NCBI GenBank assembly: GCA_004535785.1
Contig: SPIB01000001.1
Location: forward strand, 1,073,637 to 1,137,636
DNA: 64,000 nucleotides
Direction: 5' to 3'
Source: Gammaproteobacteria bacterium LSUCC0112
GTDB lineage: Bacteria > Pseudomonadota > Gammaproteobacteria > Pseudomonadales > Pseudohongiellaceae
A program made the position numbers and the translations under genes. The notes beneath the pieces were generated by a model. It was given only the letters and a program-made list of their open reading frames with translations. It had not been told where the DNA came from and did no database searches. Shown here piece after piece: positions 9,260 to 19,031 of the stretch (positions are counted from its first letter, which is position 1; each line of letters begins with the position of its first letter).

Positions 9260-11263
9260 TCAGGCTAACAGCGCCTTAGCTCGCGCAACAATGTTGTCTG
9301 CCGTGAATCCAAATTCCTTCATCAACACACCTCCGGGTGCAGATTCACCAAAGCGCGTCATGCCAATGATGGCTCCATCCAGACCGACATACTTGTACCA
9401 GTAATCTGCAGCTGCAGCTTCCACAGCAAGGCGCTTGCGCACCGCAGAGGGCAGAACCTGTTCTCGGTAAGCCGCATCCTGCGCCTCAAACACATCCGTG
9501 CTCGGCATGGAGACCAGACGCGCGTTTACGCCCTGATCCCGCAGCGTTTTGACCGCATCACGAGCGATCCCGACCTCAGAGCCGGTTGCGATGACAATGA
9601 TGTCGGGTTGGCCGCTGCACGCTTCCAGCACATAGGCGCCTCGACTGATGGCGGCAACCTGATCATCAGTACGTGACTGATGGGGCAAGTTCTGGCGGGA
9701 AAACACCAGCGATGTCGGGCCATCGTGGCGCTGCAACGCATGTTTCCAGGCAACCGCTGTCTCCACTGCATCCGCAGGGCGCCAGACCGACATGTTTGGC
9801 GTGGTGCGCAGGCTGGCCAGTTGTTCAATCGGCTGGTGAGTCGGACCGTCTTCACCCTGACCAATCGAGTCATGGGTGTAGACATTGATGACCTGTTGCT
9901 TCATGAGGGCAGACATACGCACGGCATTGCGCGCATATTCCATAAAAATCAGGAAAGTGCCACCGTAAGGGATGAATCCGCCGTGCAGGGCAATGCCATT
10001 CATAATGGCACTCATGCCGAACTCACGAACGCCGTAATAGATGTAGTTTCCGTCGGCGCGGTCGCTCAGCGGCGCGCTGCCTTTCCACATCGTGAGATTG
10101 GAGCCGGCAAGATCTGCCGAACCACCAAGCAATTCCGGCAAGATTTCACTGAACGCAGCAATGGTATTTTGTGAGGCTTTACGTGACGCAATATTTTCTG
10201 CTTTGGCTTGTGAGGCCGCGATAAAGTCGTTCGCGCGTTGCTCAAAATGACTCGGCAGCTCGCCCTTCAGGCGTCGCACAAACTCCATCGCCAATTCCGG
10301 GTAAGCTTCTTCGTAGCGCACCAACGCTTCTTTCCAGCGCGACTCCGCCTGAAATCCACGCTCACGTGCATCCCAGTCCATTTTAATAGGCGCAGGGATA
10401 TCGAAAGCTTCATGTGACCAACCCAGTGCCTCACGTGTTGCTGCAACTTCAGCCGCACCCAGCGGGGAGCCATGGACATCGGACGTGCCTGCTTTCGCGG
10501 GCGAACCAAAACCAATCACCGTTTTGCAACGGATCAGGGTTGGTCGGGATAAATCACTTCGTGCGGCGTCAATCGCGGCGATGATCTGCTGCGGGTTGTG
10601 ACCATCTGCAGACAACACCTGCCAACCATACGCTTCAAAGCGTTTGGTGGTGTCGTCAGTGAACCAACCTTCGATGTCGCCATCAATCGAGATGCCGTTG
10701 TCATCATAGAACACAATCAATTTGCCCAATGCCAGGGTGCCAGCCAACGAGCAAACTTCGTGAGAAATACCTTCCATCAGGCAGCCATCACCGGCAAACA
10801 CGTAGGTAAAGTGATCAACAATGGTGTGCTCGGGTTTGTTGAACTGCGCGGCCAGGGTTTTTTCAGCAATTGCCATCCCTACCCCATTGGCCAACCCTTG
10901 ACCCAGCGGGCCAGTGGTGGTTTCTACACCCGGCGTATAGCCGTATTCAGGGTGACCGGGTGTACTGGAGTGCAGTTGTCGGAAGTTTTGCAGCTCTTCA
11001 ATAGGTAAGTTGTAACCGCTCAGGTGCAGCAACGAATAAATCAGCATGGACCCATGGCCATTGGATAACACAAAGCGGTCCCGATTCAGCCATTGCGGAT
11101 TGCCGGGATTATGCGAGAGGTAATCACCCCACAATACTTCGGCGATATCTGCCATCCCCATCGGGGCACCCGGGTGACCGGAATTGGCTTTTTGGACGGC
11201 ATCCATGCTGAGGGCGCGGATAGCATTGGCGCGTTCTCTGCGCGTGGTCAGTCGGGTCGACAT
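9260..11263 (-). CDS. tktA: Transketolase
   Basis: Thiamine-diphosphate enzyme that moves two-carbon units between pentose phosphate pathway sugars. The N-terminus [31 protein letters not shown] is nearly identical to known transketolases. The ThDP/Mg motif [18 protein letters not shown] and the pyrimidine-domain motif [16 protein letters not shown] are clear. The reading frame stays open to 11317, but the ATG at 11263 has AGGAG at good spacing and gives 667 residues, close to the usual 663. It is the first gene of the tkt-epd-pgk-fba operon. It is divergent from the ArsR-type regulator, with a long palindrome between them. Confidence 0.97.
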   Translation of the reverse strand: MSTRLTTRRERANAIRALSMDAVQKANSGHPGAPMGMADIAEVLWGDYLSHNPGNPQWLNRDRFVLSNGHGSMLIYSLLHLSGYNLPIEELQNFRQLHSSTPGHPEYGYTPGVETTTGPLGQGLANGVGMAIAEKTLAAQFNKPEHTIVDHFTYVFAGDGCLMEGISHEVCSLAGTLALGKLIVFYDDNGISIDGDIEGWFTDDTTKRFEAYGWQVLSADGHNPQQIIAAIDAARSDLSRPTLIRCKTVIGFGSPAKAGTSDVHGSPLGAAEVAATREALGWSHEAFDIPAPIKMDWDARERGFQAESRWKEALVRYEEAYPELAMEFVRRLKGELPSHFEQRANDFIAASQAKAENIASRKASQNTIAAFSEILPELLGGSADLAGSNLTMWKGSAPLSDRADGNYIYYGVREFGMSAIMNGIALHGGFIPYGGTFLIFMEYARNAVRMSALMKQQVINVYTHDSIGQGEDGPTHQPIEQLASLRTTPNMSVWRPADAVETAVAWKHALQRHDGPTSLVFSRQNLPHQSRTDDQVAAISRGAYVLEACSGQPDIIVIATGSEVGIARDAVKTLRDQGVNARLVSMPSTDVFEAQDAAYREQVLPSAVRKRLAVEAAAADYWYKYVGLDGAIIGMTRFGESAPGGVLMKEFGFTADNIVARAKALLA

Positions 11264-11357
11264 TCGTGGGGCTCCTGTACAGAGTACTGACTTTGGAAAA
11301 CACGTATTTTCCCGCACCTGAGCTCAAGTTTCCACTTGTGTTTGGAAAGCAGAGAAA

Positions 11358-11389
11358 AGATCTATATCAAAATATTTTGATATATCTCT
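11358..11389. promoter_or_regulatory. Long palindrome, candidate operator of the SahR-like regulator
   Basis: A perfect 22-base palindrome occupies 11363-11384 (half-site TATATCAAAAT). After two mismatched positions it gains three more paired bases on each side (11358-11360 with 11387-11389). It is A/T-rich and lies in the divergent tkt/regulator promoter. Its position and symmetry suit a dimeric ArsR-family repressor. Assignment to the adjacent regulator is inferred. Confidence 0.7.
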
Positions 11390-11426
11390 GCAGCCTGTTA
11401 TAGTTCGCGCCTCCAAAGCCGAATGA

Positions 11427-12422
11427 ATGCCTTTCCACATGAGTGTCATCAGCAATCTTGCCTCTGTCAGCAAAGCCTTGGGTGACGAGCTCAGGCTGGA
11501 GATACTGCATGTGTTGCGAACCGAATCATTTGGGGTGTTGGAGTTATGCAGGATCCTGAGTATCCGACAAAACGCGCTGAGTCACCATCTCAAGATTCTG
11601 GCAACAGCCGGGCTGGTGAGCAGCCGCCGGGAAGGCAACAGCATTTTTTACCGGCGCATTTTGTTGCTGCCCGAAGATCCGTTTTTTGCTGTTAAACACG
11701 CAGCATTTGCGTGCCTTGATCAAACGGCGTTACGCAGTGAGCTTGCGTCTGGTATTCGCCAGATTCATGCGGAACGCTCAGAGCAGTCACTGCTGTTTTT
11801 TGAGCGACATGCGGAGCGTTTCCTTGAAAAGCAGGAACTGGTTGCTGAATACGCAAATTATCGCGACACCCTGCACGCGTTGATGGCCGGGTTACATCTG
11901 CCTGCCGACGCCAGGGTGATGGAAGTAGGACCGGGTGAGGGGCGCTTGTTAAGTGAATTGGCCGGCATTTTCCAGCAGGTCATTGCGCTGGACAATTCGA
12001 TAGAAATGCTGAGCAGGGCGCGCAATACCATCACGGACCTGCAACAGAATGTGGAATTTATCCACGGTGACACGCAGGTTGCGATTGCACGCGGCATAAG
12101 GCTGGACTTGTTGATTTACAACATGGTGCTGCATCACATTCCGTCACCCTGGGAGGCTTTTCAGGATTCGGCAACGCTGCTTGAGTCCGAAGGCGTGCTT
12201 TTAATGATTGATCTCAGCCGTCACGATCAGGATTGGGTACGTGATGCCTGCGGCGATCTGTGGTTAGGTTTTGAAAGCCACGAACTGGACGAGTGGGCTG
12301 CTCAAGCCGGCCTTGTCTCTGCGCAGAGCATGTACCTCGGTCTGCGTAATGGTTTTCAGGTACAACTGCGGGTTTTTAAAAAATCTGCGATGAACAGACA
12401 GTCAGCTCAACAGCATTTTTAA
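11427..12422 (+). CDS. sahR: ArsR-family regulator fused to a methyltransferase-like domain (SahR-type)
   Basis: Residues about 10-85 form a winged helix of the ArsR type (LGDELRLEILHVL, then LSHHLKILATAGLVSSRREG). Residues about 150-310 form a class I methyltransferase fold with motif I VMEVGPGEGRLLSEL. Proteins of this architecture beside metK/ahcY were described as SahR, repressors of methionine-cycle genes that sense S-adenosylhomocysteine. The methyltransferase domain is thought to be a ligand pocket rather than an enzyme. The gene is followed by metK, ahcY and metF on the same strand, which supports that role. The start is uncertain: ATG at 11439 is an alternative, and neither has a strong ribosome binding site. 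Confidence 0.8.
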   Translation: MPFHMSVISNLASVSKALGDELRLEILHVLRTESFGVLELCRILSIRQNALSHHLKILATAGLVSSRREGNSIFYRRILLLPEDPFFAVKHAAFACLDQTALRSELASGIRQIHAERSEQSLLFFERHAERFLEKQELVAEYANYRDTLHALMAGLHLPADARVMEVGPGEGRLLSELAGIFQQVIALDNSIEMLSRARNTITDLQQNVEFIHGDTQVAIARGIRLDLLIYNMVLHHIPSPWEAFQDSATLLESEGVLLMIDLSRHDQDWVRDACGDLWLGFESHELDEWAAQAGLVSAQSMYLGLRNGFQVQLRVFKKSAMNRQSAQQHF

Positions 12423-12461
12423 CAGTCAAATTTTTATTAACAGACAGAAGGAACCCTGATC

Positions 12462-13619
12462 ATGACAACAACCCTGTTTACCTCTGAATCCGTTGCCGAA
12501 GGCCATCCGGATAAAATTGCAGACCAAATCTCTGATGCGGTGCTTGATGCATTGCTCAAGCAAGACCCGCGCGCACGCGTCGCCTGCGAAACACTGATTA
12601 AAACCGGTATGGTAGTTGTCGCAGGCGAGGTGACAACCGAAGCCTATGTAGATCTGGAAGAGATCGCGCGACGCGTGGTGGTAAACATCGGATACGATCA
12701 TTCTGACAAAGGTTTTGACGGCCATTCTTGTGCGGTACTCAACGCAATCGGCAAGCAATCACCTGACATCGCCATGGGCGTTGATGAAACGGCTGACCAT
12801 GAACAGGGTGCCGGCGATCAGGGCTTGATGTTTGGTTATGCCACCAACGAAACCGATGTGCTGATGCCGGCTCCAATCACATACTCACACCGACTGGTCA
12901 AGCGTCAGGCGGAAGTCCGCAAAAACGGCACGTTGCCATGGCTGCGCCCGGACGCAAAAAGCCAGATTACTTTCCGCTATCAGGATGGCAAACCGGTGGG
13001 TATTGATGCCGTTGTTCTCTCTACCCAGCACGGTCCGGAAATCTCTCAGAAAGCGCTGCAGGAAGCCGTGATGGAAGAAATCATCAAGCCGGTCCTGCCT
13101 GAAGAATGGCTGGATGCCAATACCAAGTACTTCATCAATCCGACGGGCCGTTTTGTGATTGGTGGTCCGTTTGGTGACTGCGGTTTGACCGGCCGGAAAA
13201 TTATTGTTGATACCTACGGCGGCATGGCACGTCACGGCGGCGGCGCGTTCTCTGGCAAAGATCCGTCAAAAGTTGACCGTTCTGCCGCATACGCGGCGCG
13301 TTATGTTGCGAAAAACATCGTGGCGGCAGGCATCGCTGATCGTTGTGAAATCCAGGTGTCTTACGCCATTGGTGTGGCCGAACCAACCTCCATCAGCGTT
13401 GAAACGTTTGGCACAGGCAAGATCAGCAATGAGCGTATTGTGCAGCTGGTGCGCGAGCACTTTGAACTGCGCCCGAAAGGTCTCATCAAGATGCTTGATC
13501 TGATTCGTCCGATTTATTTTGATACCGCAGCCTACGGCCACTTCGGTCGCGAAGAGCCGCAATTTACCTGGGAAAAAACCGATAAAGCAGCCGCCTTGCG
13601 TGCGGCAGCCGGCCTGTAA
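12462..13619 (+). CDS. metK: S-adenosylmethionine synthetase
   Basis: Makes S-adenosylmethionine from methionine and ATP in the cytoplasm. The N-terminal ATP motif [17 protein letters not shown], the hexapeptide GAGDQG (about residue 115) and the P-loop-like [16 protein letters not shown] are present. The length of 385 residues is standard. AGAAGGAA precedes the ATG. It follows the SahR-like regulator by 39 bases, so the two may be cotranscribed, which would give autoregulated control. Confidence 0.97.
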   Translation: MTTTLFTSESVAEGHPDKIADQISDAVLDALLKQDPRARVACETLIKTGMVVVAGEVTTEAYVDLEEIARRVVVNIGYDHSDKGFDGHSCAVLNAIGKQSPDIAMGVDETADHEQGAGDQGLMFGYATNETDVLMPAPITYSHRLVKRQAEVRKNGTLPWLRPDAKSQITFRYQDGKPVGIDAVVLSTQHGPEISQKALQEAVMEEIIKPVLPEEWLDANTKYFINPTGRFVIGGPFGDCGLTGRKIIVDTYGGMARHGGGAFSGKDPSKVDRSAAYAARYVAKNIVAAGIADRCEIQVSYAIGVAEPTSISVETFGTGKISNERIVQLVREHFELRPKGLIKMLDLIRPIYFDTAAYGHFGREEPQFTWEKTDKAAALRAAAGL

Positions 13620-13683
13620 TTTAGTCAGAAACCAACCTGCGACGAACATCTCGCGTTATTTATTCAGAAGTTGAGGAATTTTT

Positions 13684-15063
13684 ATGAGCAAGCCCGATTA
13701 CAAAGTTGCCGATATGAGTCTGGCCGATTATGGCCGCAAAGAAGTGATCCTTGCGCAAGCAGAAATGCCCGCACTCATGGCTCTGCGCGCACGTTACAAA
13801 GCTGAACAGCCTCTGGCTGGCGCGAAAATTATTGGTTGTATCCACATGACCATCCAGACGGCCGTGTTGATCGAAACACTGGTAGAACTTGGCGCGCAGG
13901 TGCGCTGGTCCTCTTGCAACATTTTCTCCACGCAAGATCACGCAGCGGCGTACATCGCGTCCAAAGGCATCGCCGTGTATGCATGGAAAGGTCAGACTGT
14001 TGAAGAAGGTGACTGGTGTGTAGAACAGACCATCCTGAAAGACGGTCAACCATGGGACGCAAACATGCTGCTGGATGATGGCGGCGACCTGACCAACATG
14101 GTACACAACAAGTATCCGCAGATGCTGGACAGCATTAATGGCATAACCGAAGAGACCACAACCGGCGTGTTGCGACTGTTGGAAATGCTGGAAGCCGGCA
14201 CGTTAAAAGTACCTGCCATCAATGTTAACGATTCCGTTACCAAATCCAAAAACGACAACAAGTACGGCTGTCGTCACAGTCTGAATGACGCGATCAAACG
14301 CGGCACTGACATGCTGTTGTCTGGCCGTCATGCGCTGGTGGTTGGTTATGGTGATGTGGGCAAAGGCTCTGCACAAAGTCTGCGTCAGGAAGGCATGATT
14401 GTAAAAATCAGCGAAATCGACCCCATCTGCGCCATGCAAGCGTGCATGGACGGTTTTGAAGTCGTGTCTGCCTACAAACATGGCATCAACACTGGCAAAC
14501 TTGAAGATGTAGACAGTGCATTGTTGGGCAAGGTTGACCTGATCGTAACAACGACCGGCAACATTGATGTTTGTGACAAAAACATGCTGCAGGCACTGAA
14601 ATCAGGTTCAGTGGTTTGCAACATTGGTCACTTCGACAACGAAATTGACACCCAATACATGCGTGACAACTGGACCTGGGAAATGGTTAAGCCACAGGTG
14701 CATAAGGTTTACCGTGCTGATCCGGAACAGAATCCAGACAACTACCTGTTGCTGTTGTCTGAAGGTCGATTGGTCAATCTTGGTAACGCAACTGGCCACC
14801 CCTCACGCATTATGGATGGCTCGTTTGCAAACCAGGTGATTGCGCAAATTCACATGTACAAACAGGGTTTCGCCAAGCGCTCAGTAGAAGAGAAGAAGCA
14901 GTTGTTGCGTGTAGAAGTATTACCTAAGAAACTGGATGAGGAAGTGGCTACGTTGATGGTGCAGGGCTTTGGTGGTGTCGTCACCAAACTGACCAACTCA
15001 CAAGCCAAGTACATCAACGTCAAGGTAGAAGGTCCATTTAAACCGGACAGTTACAAATACTGA
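13684..15063 (+). CDS. ahcY: Adenosylhomocysteinase
   Basis: NAD-dependent enzyme that hydrolyses S-adenosylhomocysteine to adenosine and homocysteine, removing the product inhibitor of methyltransferases. The NAD motif [13 protein letters not shown] lies at about 219-231, and the substrate stretch [13 protein letters not shown] contains the essential lysine and asparagine. The protein ends in PFKPDSYKY, the conserved C-terminal tail that caps the active site. TGAGGA lies eight bases before the ATG. The 64-base gap after metK contains no structure I could match to an SAH riboswitch. Confidence 0.97.
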   Translation: MSKPDYKVADMSLADYGRKEVILAQAEMPALMALRARYKAEQPLAGAKIIGCIHMTIQTAVLIETLVELGAQVRWSSCNIFSTQDHAAAYIASKGIAVYAWKGQTVEEGDWCVEQTILKDGQPWDANMLLDDGGDLTNMVHNKYPQMLDSINGITEETTTGVLRLLEMLEAGTLKVPAINVNDSVTKSKNDNKYGCRHSLNDAIKRGTDMLLSGRHALVVGYGDVGKGSAQSLRQEGMIVKISEIDPICAMQACMDGFEVVSAYKHGINTGKLEDVDSALLGKVDLIVTTTGNIDVCDKNMLQALKSGSVVCNIGHFDNEIDTQYMRDNWTWEMVKPQVHKVYRADPEQNPDNYLLLLSEGRLVNLGNATGHPSRIMDGSFANQVIAQIHMYKQGFAKRSVEEKKQLLRVEVLPKKLDEEVATLMVQGFGGVVTKLTNSQAKYINVKVEGPFKPDSYKY

Positions 15064-15090
15064 TTGTCCTGCACGGACTCAGGTCAAAAC

Positions 15091-15114
15091 GCAGCCGGTC
15101 TCACTTCCGGCTGC
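15091..15114 (+). other. Hairpin between ahcY and metF
   Basis: GCAGCCGG and CCGGCTGC pair perfectly around an eight-base loop, 16 bases before the metF start. There is no T-run, so it is more likely an mRNA processing or stability element, or a weak attenuator, than a terminator. Confidence 0.45.
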
Positions 15115-15130
15115 GCTTACAGGAACATTT

Positions 15131-15979
15131 ATGGACAGACAGAACAACGAACCACGATTCAGTTTCGAGTTTTTCCCACCGCGCACCGACGTGGGTGTTG
15201 AAAAACTCCGTGATGTACATCGTGAGCTGGCAGCATTAAAAGCGGACTTTTTTTCTGTTACTTATGGTGCGGGCGGATCCACCAGGGATGGCACGCGTCA
15301 AACGGTCACATCCATCAAACAGGCAGGCTCCGATGTGGCACCCCATTTGTCATTCGGGGGCTCCTCAAAAGAGGATATTGCAGCACTGCTGAATGACTAC
15401 AAAAATATGGGCATTCATCGCCTTGTGGCTTTACGGGGTGATATTCCGTCGGGCACCGGCGTTGCCTCTCAGTATTATTATGCAAACGAGCTCATCGAAT
15501 TTGTTCGTGAAACAACAGGCAACCATTTTCATATCGAGGTGGCGTGTTACCCCGAAATTCACCCGCAATCAGATTCGTATGACAGTGATTTGAAATACTT
15601 TAAAAACAAAGTGGATGCCGGCGCTGATAGCGCAATTACGCAGTACTTTTATAACCCGGATGCGTACTTTTATTTTGTAGACGCTTGCAACAAAGCAGGC
15701 ATCACCATACCAATTGTTCCCGGTATTATGCCGATCACCAATTTCACCAGCCTGCAGCGTTTCAGCAATAATTGTGGCGCGGAAATTCCTCGATGGATAC
15801 GTCAACGATTGCAGTCATTTGGTGATGACAGCAATAGCATTCGCGAGTTTGGCATTGAAGTGGTGCAGACACTTTGCGAGGATTTGCTGGCCGGTGGCGC
15901 ACCCGGTCTGCACTTTTACACCATGAACCAGACTGAACCGGTCCGACAGATCTGGCAACAATTGGGACTACGCGCCTGA
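15131..15979 (+). CDS. metF: 5,10-methylenetetrahydrofolate reductase
   Basis: FAD enzyme that reduces methylene-tetrahydrofolate to methyl-tetrahydrofolate, the methyl donor for methionine synthase. It opens with FSFEFFPPRTDVG, the catalytic glutamate motif. It then has SVTYGAGGSTRD, the flavin-contacting LVALRGDIP and the late PGIMPI. The 282-residue length fits bacterial MetF without the eukaryotic regulatory domain. AGGAACATTT precedes the ATG. Its place after metK-ahcY completes the local methyl cycle except for the methionine synthase itself, which is not in the window. Confidence 0.96.
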   Translation: MDRQNNEPRFSFEFFPPRTDVGVEKLRDVHRELAALKADFFSVTYGAGGSTRDGTRQTVTSIKQAGSDVAPHLSFGGSSKEDIAALLNDYKNMGIHRLVALRGDIPSGTGVASQYYYANELIEFVRETTGNHFHIEVACYPEIHPQSDSYDSDLKYFKNKVDAGADSAITQYFYNPDAYFYFVDACNKAGITIPIVPGIMPITNFTSLQRFSNNCGAEIPRWIRQRLQSFGDDSNSIREFGIEVVQTLCEDLLAGGAPGLHFYTMNQTEPVRQIWQQLGLRA

Positions 15980-15995
15980 GCCCGGGAGCAACGTT

Positions 15996-16718
15996 ATGCG
16001 ACTAAGCCGCTTGTATTGCGACTCAGACTTGTCTGCAGATGCGTTGCTCACCTTGGGTGAAGATCACACCCATTATCTGGGAAAAGTTTTACGGGTCAAA
16101 CCGGGGCATAAGCTCGCACTGTTTAATGGCCGCGATGGCGAGTTTATTGGCGAAGTCATCGGCATTGGCAAGCGGGATCTGCAGGTTAAACTCGACAGCC
16201 TGCCTCGTAAACAACCTGAACAATTGTTGCCAGTACATATTGGGTTGGGTTTATCCCGGGGTGAGCGTATGGACTACGCCATCCAGAAAGCAACCGAACT
16301 GGGTGTTACACAGATCACCCCTTTGTTTACTGAATTCAGCGAAGTCAGGCTGGATTCCGACCGCGCTGACAAGCGCACTAGTCACTGGCAAAAGGTGGCA
16401 ATCAGCGCCAGCGAACAATGTGGTCGCTGCACTGTGCCAATAGTTTCCAATCCCGTATCACTCAAGGACTGGATAATCAGCGTACCGGAAGGGCAGGGCT
16501 TTACCCTGGATCACACCGGTACCGCGGGGTTTGTGGGTGATCGACCAGCGTCGGTTTATCTGTTGATCGGGCCAGAAGGCGGCACCAGTGATAATGAAAA
16601 GCAGCTGGCGCTTGAAGCGGGCTTTAGAACTGTCAGATTGGGGCCGCGTGTCTTACGCACTGAAACGGCCCCCGTTGTTGCGCTGACCGCATTGCAGTTA
16701 CGGTGGGGGGATTTTTAG
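15996..16718 (+). CDS. rsmE: 16S rRNA (uracil-1498 N3)-methyltransferase
   Basis: A SPOUT-class methyltransferase of 240 residues. The N-terminal PUA-like RNA-binding domain contains the family signature HYLGKVLRVKPG. The C-terminal knot has IGPEGG (about residue 190), RLGPRVLRTETA and the late AVVALTAL-like end, which bind S-adenosylmethionine. It methylates U1498 of 16S rRNA in the assembled small subunit. GGGAGCAACGTT precedes the ATG, 17 bases after metF, so it is probably the last gene of the methyl-cycle operon. Confidence 0.95.
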   Translation: MRLSRLYCDSDLSADALLTLGEDHTHYLGKVLRVKPGHKLALFNGRDGEFIGEVIGIGKRDLQVKLDSLPRKQPEQLLPVHIGLGLSRGERMDYAIQKATELGVTQITPLFTEFSEVRLDSDRADKRTSHWQKVAISASEQCGRCTVPIVSNPVSLKDWIISVPEGQGFTLDHTGTAGFVGDRPASVYLLIGPEGGTSDNEKQLALEAGFRTVRLGPRVLRTETAPVVALTALQLRWGDF

Positions 16719-16720
16719 TC

Positions 16721-16749
16721 AAAAAAAAGCGCCTGATAACAGGCGCTTT
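16721..16749. terminator. Rho-independent terminator between rsmE and amtB
   Basis: AAAGCGCCTG (16726-16735) and CAGGCGCTTT (16740-16749) form a perfect ten-pair stem with a four-base loop. The A-run at 16721-16728 becomes a strong U-tract for minus-strand transcripts (amtB). The plus-strand side has only CTTTGAAAGTTT, so termination of rsmE here would be weaker. Confidence 0.88.
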
Positions 16750-16829
16750 GAAAGTTTCCTTGGGGGAAAACAGTGCCGGTAATAACCGGCACTCACATCT
16801 CACTTCATCCAGCTTTAACGCTATCGATA

Positions 16830-18092
16830 TTACTTGGTGAACTCTGGGTAAGCCTCCAGACCACACTCGGCGATGTCCACGCCCTGATCTTCTTCCTCTG
16901 CACTTACGCGCAGACCCATCACCGCCTTCAATGCGATCCAGACGATCATGCTCGCGGCGAACACCCAGACGAAGATGGTTGCTGCCCCCACAATCTGACC
17001 GAAGAAAGTTGAGCTGCTGTTGGTGATTGGCACCAGCAAGAGGCCAAGCAGACCACAGGAACCGTGTACAGAAATCGCACCTACCGGGTCATCAATCTTG
17101 ATCTTGTCCAGCGCAATGATGCTGAACACAACCAGTACACCACCAATGGCGCCAAACAGCGTTGCCTGCAGTGCTGTGGGGGTTGAAGGCTCTGCAGTGA
17201 TTGCTACCAGACCTGCCAGCGCACCGTTCAGGATCATGGTGAGGTCAGCTTTGCCAAACAGCAAACGCGCTGTAATCATCGCTGCAATCAGACCGCCTGC
17301 CGCTGCTGCGTTGGTGTTCAGGAATACGACTGCCACCGCGTTTGCGCTGCCAACATCGGCCAGCTTCAGTACAGAACCACCGTTGAAACCGAACCAGCCC
17401 ATCCACAGGATGAATGTGCCCAGTGTTGCCATTGGCAGGTTTGCACCGGGGAAAGCACGTGCAGTGCCGTCGGCGGCATACTTGCCTTTACGTGCGCCCA
17501 GCAGGATCACACCCGCCAGTGCAGCAGACGCACCCGCCATGTGAACAATGCCTGAGCCTGCGAAGTCGACAAATCCAAGGTCGCCCAGCGTGTAGAGGCC
17601 GAACACCGCGTTGCCGCCCCACGTCCATGAACCTTCCATCGGGTAGATGAGACCGGTCATGACCACAGCAAACGCCAGGAAGGCCCACAGCTTCATACGC
17701 TCTGCGACCGCACCGGATACGATTGACATGGCCGTTGCAACGAACACAACCTGGAAGAAGAAGTCAGACGCGTCGGAGTAAACGGCACCGCCGTCAAAAC
17801 CCTCTTCAGCTTTGGACGCCAGCGCGGATGCCACCAGATCCTCACCGCCAGCAATGCCAGACAGGAAGTAGGTGCCGCCGTACATGATTGCGTAGCCGCA
17901 AACCAGGTACATGGTGCAGGAAATACCGAACAGCGCGATATTTTTAGTCAGAATTTCAGTTGTATTTTTTGCACGAACCAGACCTGCCTCTAGCATCGAG
18001 AAGCCTGCCGCCATCCACATTACCAGTGCGCCACACACCAGAAAGTAGAAGGTGTCCATTGCGTACTGCAGTTCAAAAATTTGGTTTTCCAC
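16830..18092 (-). CDS. amtB: Ammonium transporter
   Basis: Trimeric inner-membrane ammonium channel of the Amt/Rh family, 420 residues with about eleven hydrophobic segments. Family signatures include AAGFSMLEAGLVRAKN, GSGIVHMAGASAALAG (conserved pore histidine) and SVHGSCGLLGLLL (second histidine). It starts at a GTG preceded by a near-perfect GGAGGA. No cleavable signal peptide is evident. It follows glnK by 34 bases, the classic glnK-amtB pair in which the PII protein plugs the channel when nitrogen is plentiful. Confidence 0.96.
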   Translation of the reverse strand: MENQIFELQYAMDTFYFLVCGALVMWMAAGFSMLEAGLVRAKNTTEILTKNIALFGISCTMYLVCGYAIMYGGTYFLSGIAGGEDLVASALASKAEEGFDGGAVYSDASDFFFQVVFVATAMSIVSGAVAERMKLWAFLAFAVVMTGLIYPMEGSWTWGGNAVFGLYTLGDLGFVDFAGSGIVHMAGASAALAGVILLGARKGKYAADGTARAFPGANLPMATLGTFILWMGWFGFNGGSVLKLADVGSANAVAVVFLNTNAAAAGGLIAAMITARLLFGKADLTMILNGALAGLVAITAEPSTPTALQATLFGAIGGVLVVFSIIALDKIKIDDPVGAISVHGSCGLLGLLLVPITNSSSTFFGQIVGAATIFVWVFAASMIVWIALKAVMGLRVSAEEEDQGVDIAECGLEAYPEFTK

Positions 18093-18126
18093 CTTTATTT
18101 CCTCCGCTTGAGAGCTAATTCAGCTG

Positions 18127-18498
<372 letters not shown>

Positions 18499-18562
18499 TT
18501 AACCTTGGCGCTTGTTTATACCTGCGCCGCCACTTCAGTGCAGATACACCTGTCTGACACTA

Positions 18563-18578
18563 TGCACGGCGCGTGCCA
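18563..18578 (-). promoter_or_regulatory. Sigma-54 promoter of glnK-amtB
   Basis: On the minus strand the sequence reads TGGCACGCGCCGTGCA, with the invariant GG and GC exactly ten bases apart as the -24/-12 elements require. It lies about 100 bases before the glnK start codon. The predicted transcript start is near 18552. Confidence 0.88.
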
Positions 18579-18662
18579 TATTAAATTTCCTTTTACTTTT
18601 CAATTTGATACATCTTTTTAGGTGAAAACCTACGCAATTTGACGGTATTGGCGTTATCGCTT

Positions 18663-18679
18663 CGCACCAAAATGGTGCG
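18663..18679. promoter_or_regulatory. NtrC enhancer site 1
   Basis: CGCACCAAAATGGTGCG is a perfect palindrome with the arrangement of the classical NtrC site (GCACC-N4-TGGTGC). It is centred about 119 bases upstream of the predicted sigma-54 start. Together with the promoter and site 2 it accounts for most of the recognisable content of the 320-base gap between glnK and ubiK. Confidence 0.85.
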
Positions 18680-18693
18680 CAACAGACAAAACT

Positions 18694-18710
18694 CGCACCC
18701 ATGCTGTGCC
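18694..18710. promoter_or_regulatory. NtrC enhancer site 2 (degenerate)
   Basis: CGCACCCATGCTGTGCC keeps the left half-site and most of the right one. It lies 31 bases, about three helical turns, from site 1, the spacing that allows cooperative NtrC dimers on one DNA face. Confidence 0.65.
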
Positions 18711-18785
18711 AGACTGAATACCATCAGGAATTGTGGTATTGTCATTAGTCCACCACGTCAGGGTGCCGGTCGAGGAGAGAGGTTA

Positions 18786-19031
18786 ATGATTAACAAACAG
18801 ATACTTGATGATATTGCCGATCAAATCAGCCGACGTTTGCCACAGTTAAATGCGCTGGGACAGGATGTTTCAGACAGCGTCAAAGGACTGGTACAACAAA
18901 GCCTCGGCAAACTGGATCTGGTTACACGCGAAGAATTTGATGCGCAAATACGTGCGCTGCAACGCGCTGAGGCGAAAATCGCGGAGCTAGAAGCCGCCGT
19001 CAATGCGCTAGAATCCCGCCTCAAACCTTGA
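18786..19031 (+). CDS. ubiK: Ubiquinone biosynthesis accessory factor UbiK
   Basis: An 81-residue YqiC/BMFP-family protein. The N-terminal part (MINKQILDDIADQI) is amphipathic. The C-terminal part from about residue 47 is a coiled coil (LVTREEFDAQIRALQRAEAKI). UbiK binds membrane lipids and helps the Ubi enzyme complex in aerobic ubiquinone synthesis. The frame is open further upstream, but this ATG has GAGGAGAGAGG in front and fits the family. Its 3' end overlaps the convergent comM gene by 11 bases. Confidence 0.9.
   Translation: MINKQILDDIADQISRRLPQLNALGQDVSDSVKGLVQQSLGKLDLVTREEFDAQIRALQRAEAKIAELEAAVNALESRLKP

Noticed and set aside
13620-13683. A possible SAH riboswitch before ahcY.
   Set aside because: The gap is only 64 bases and I could not find the conserved core or pairing. 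The SahR-like regulator nearby offers another control route.
18639-18785. Upstream extension of the ubiK frame to 18639.
   Set aside because: It would cover the NtrC sites and has no ribosome binding site. The family starts at the ATG at 18786, which is preceded by GAGGAGAGAGG.
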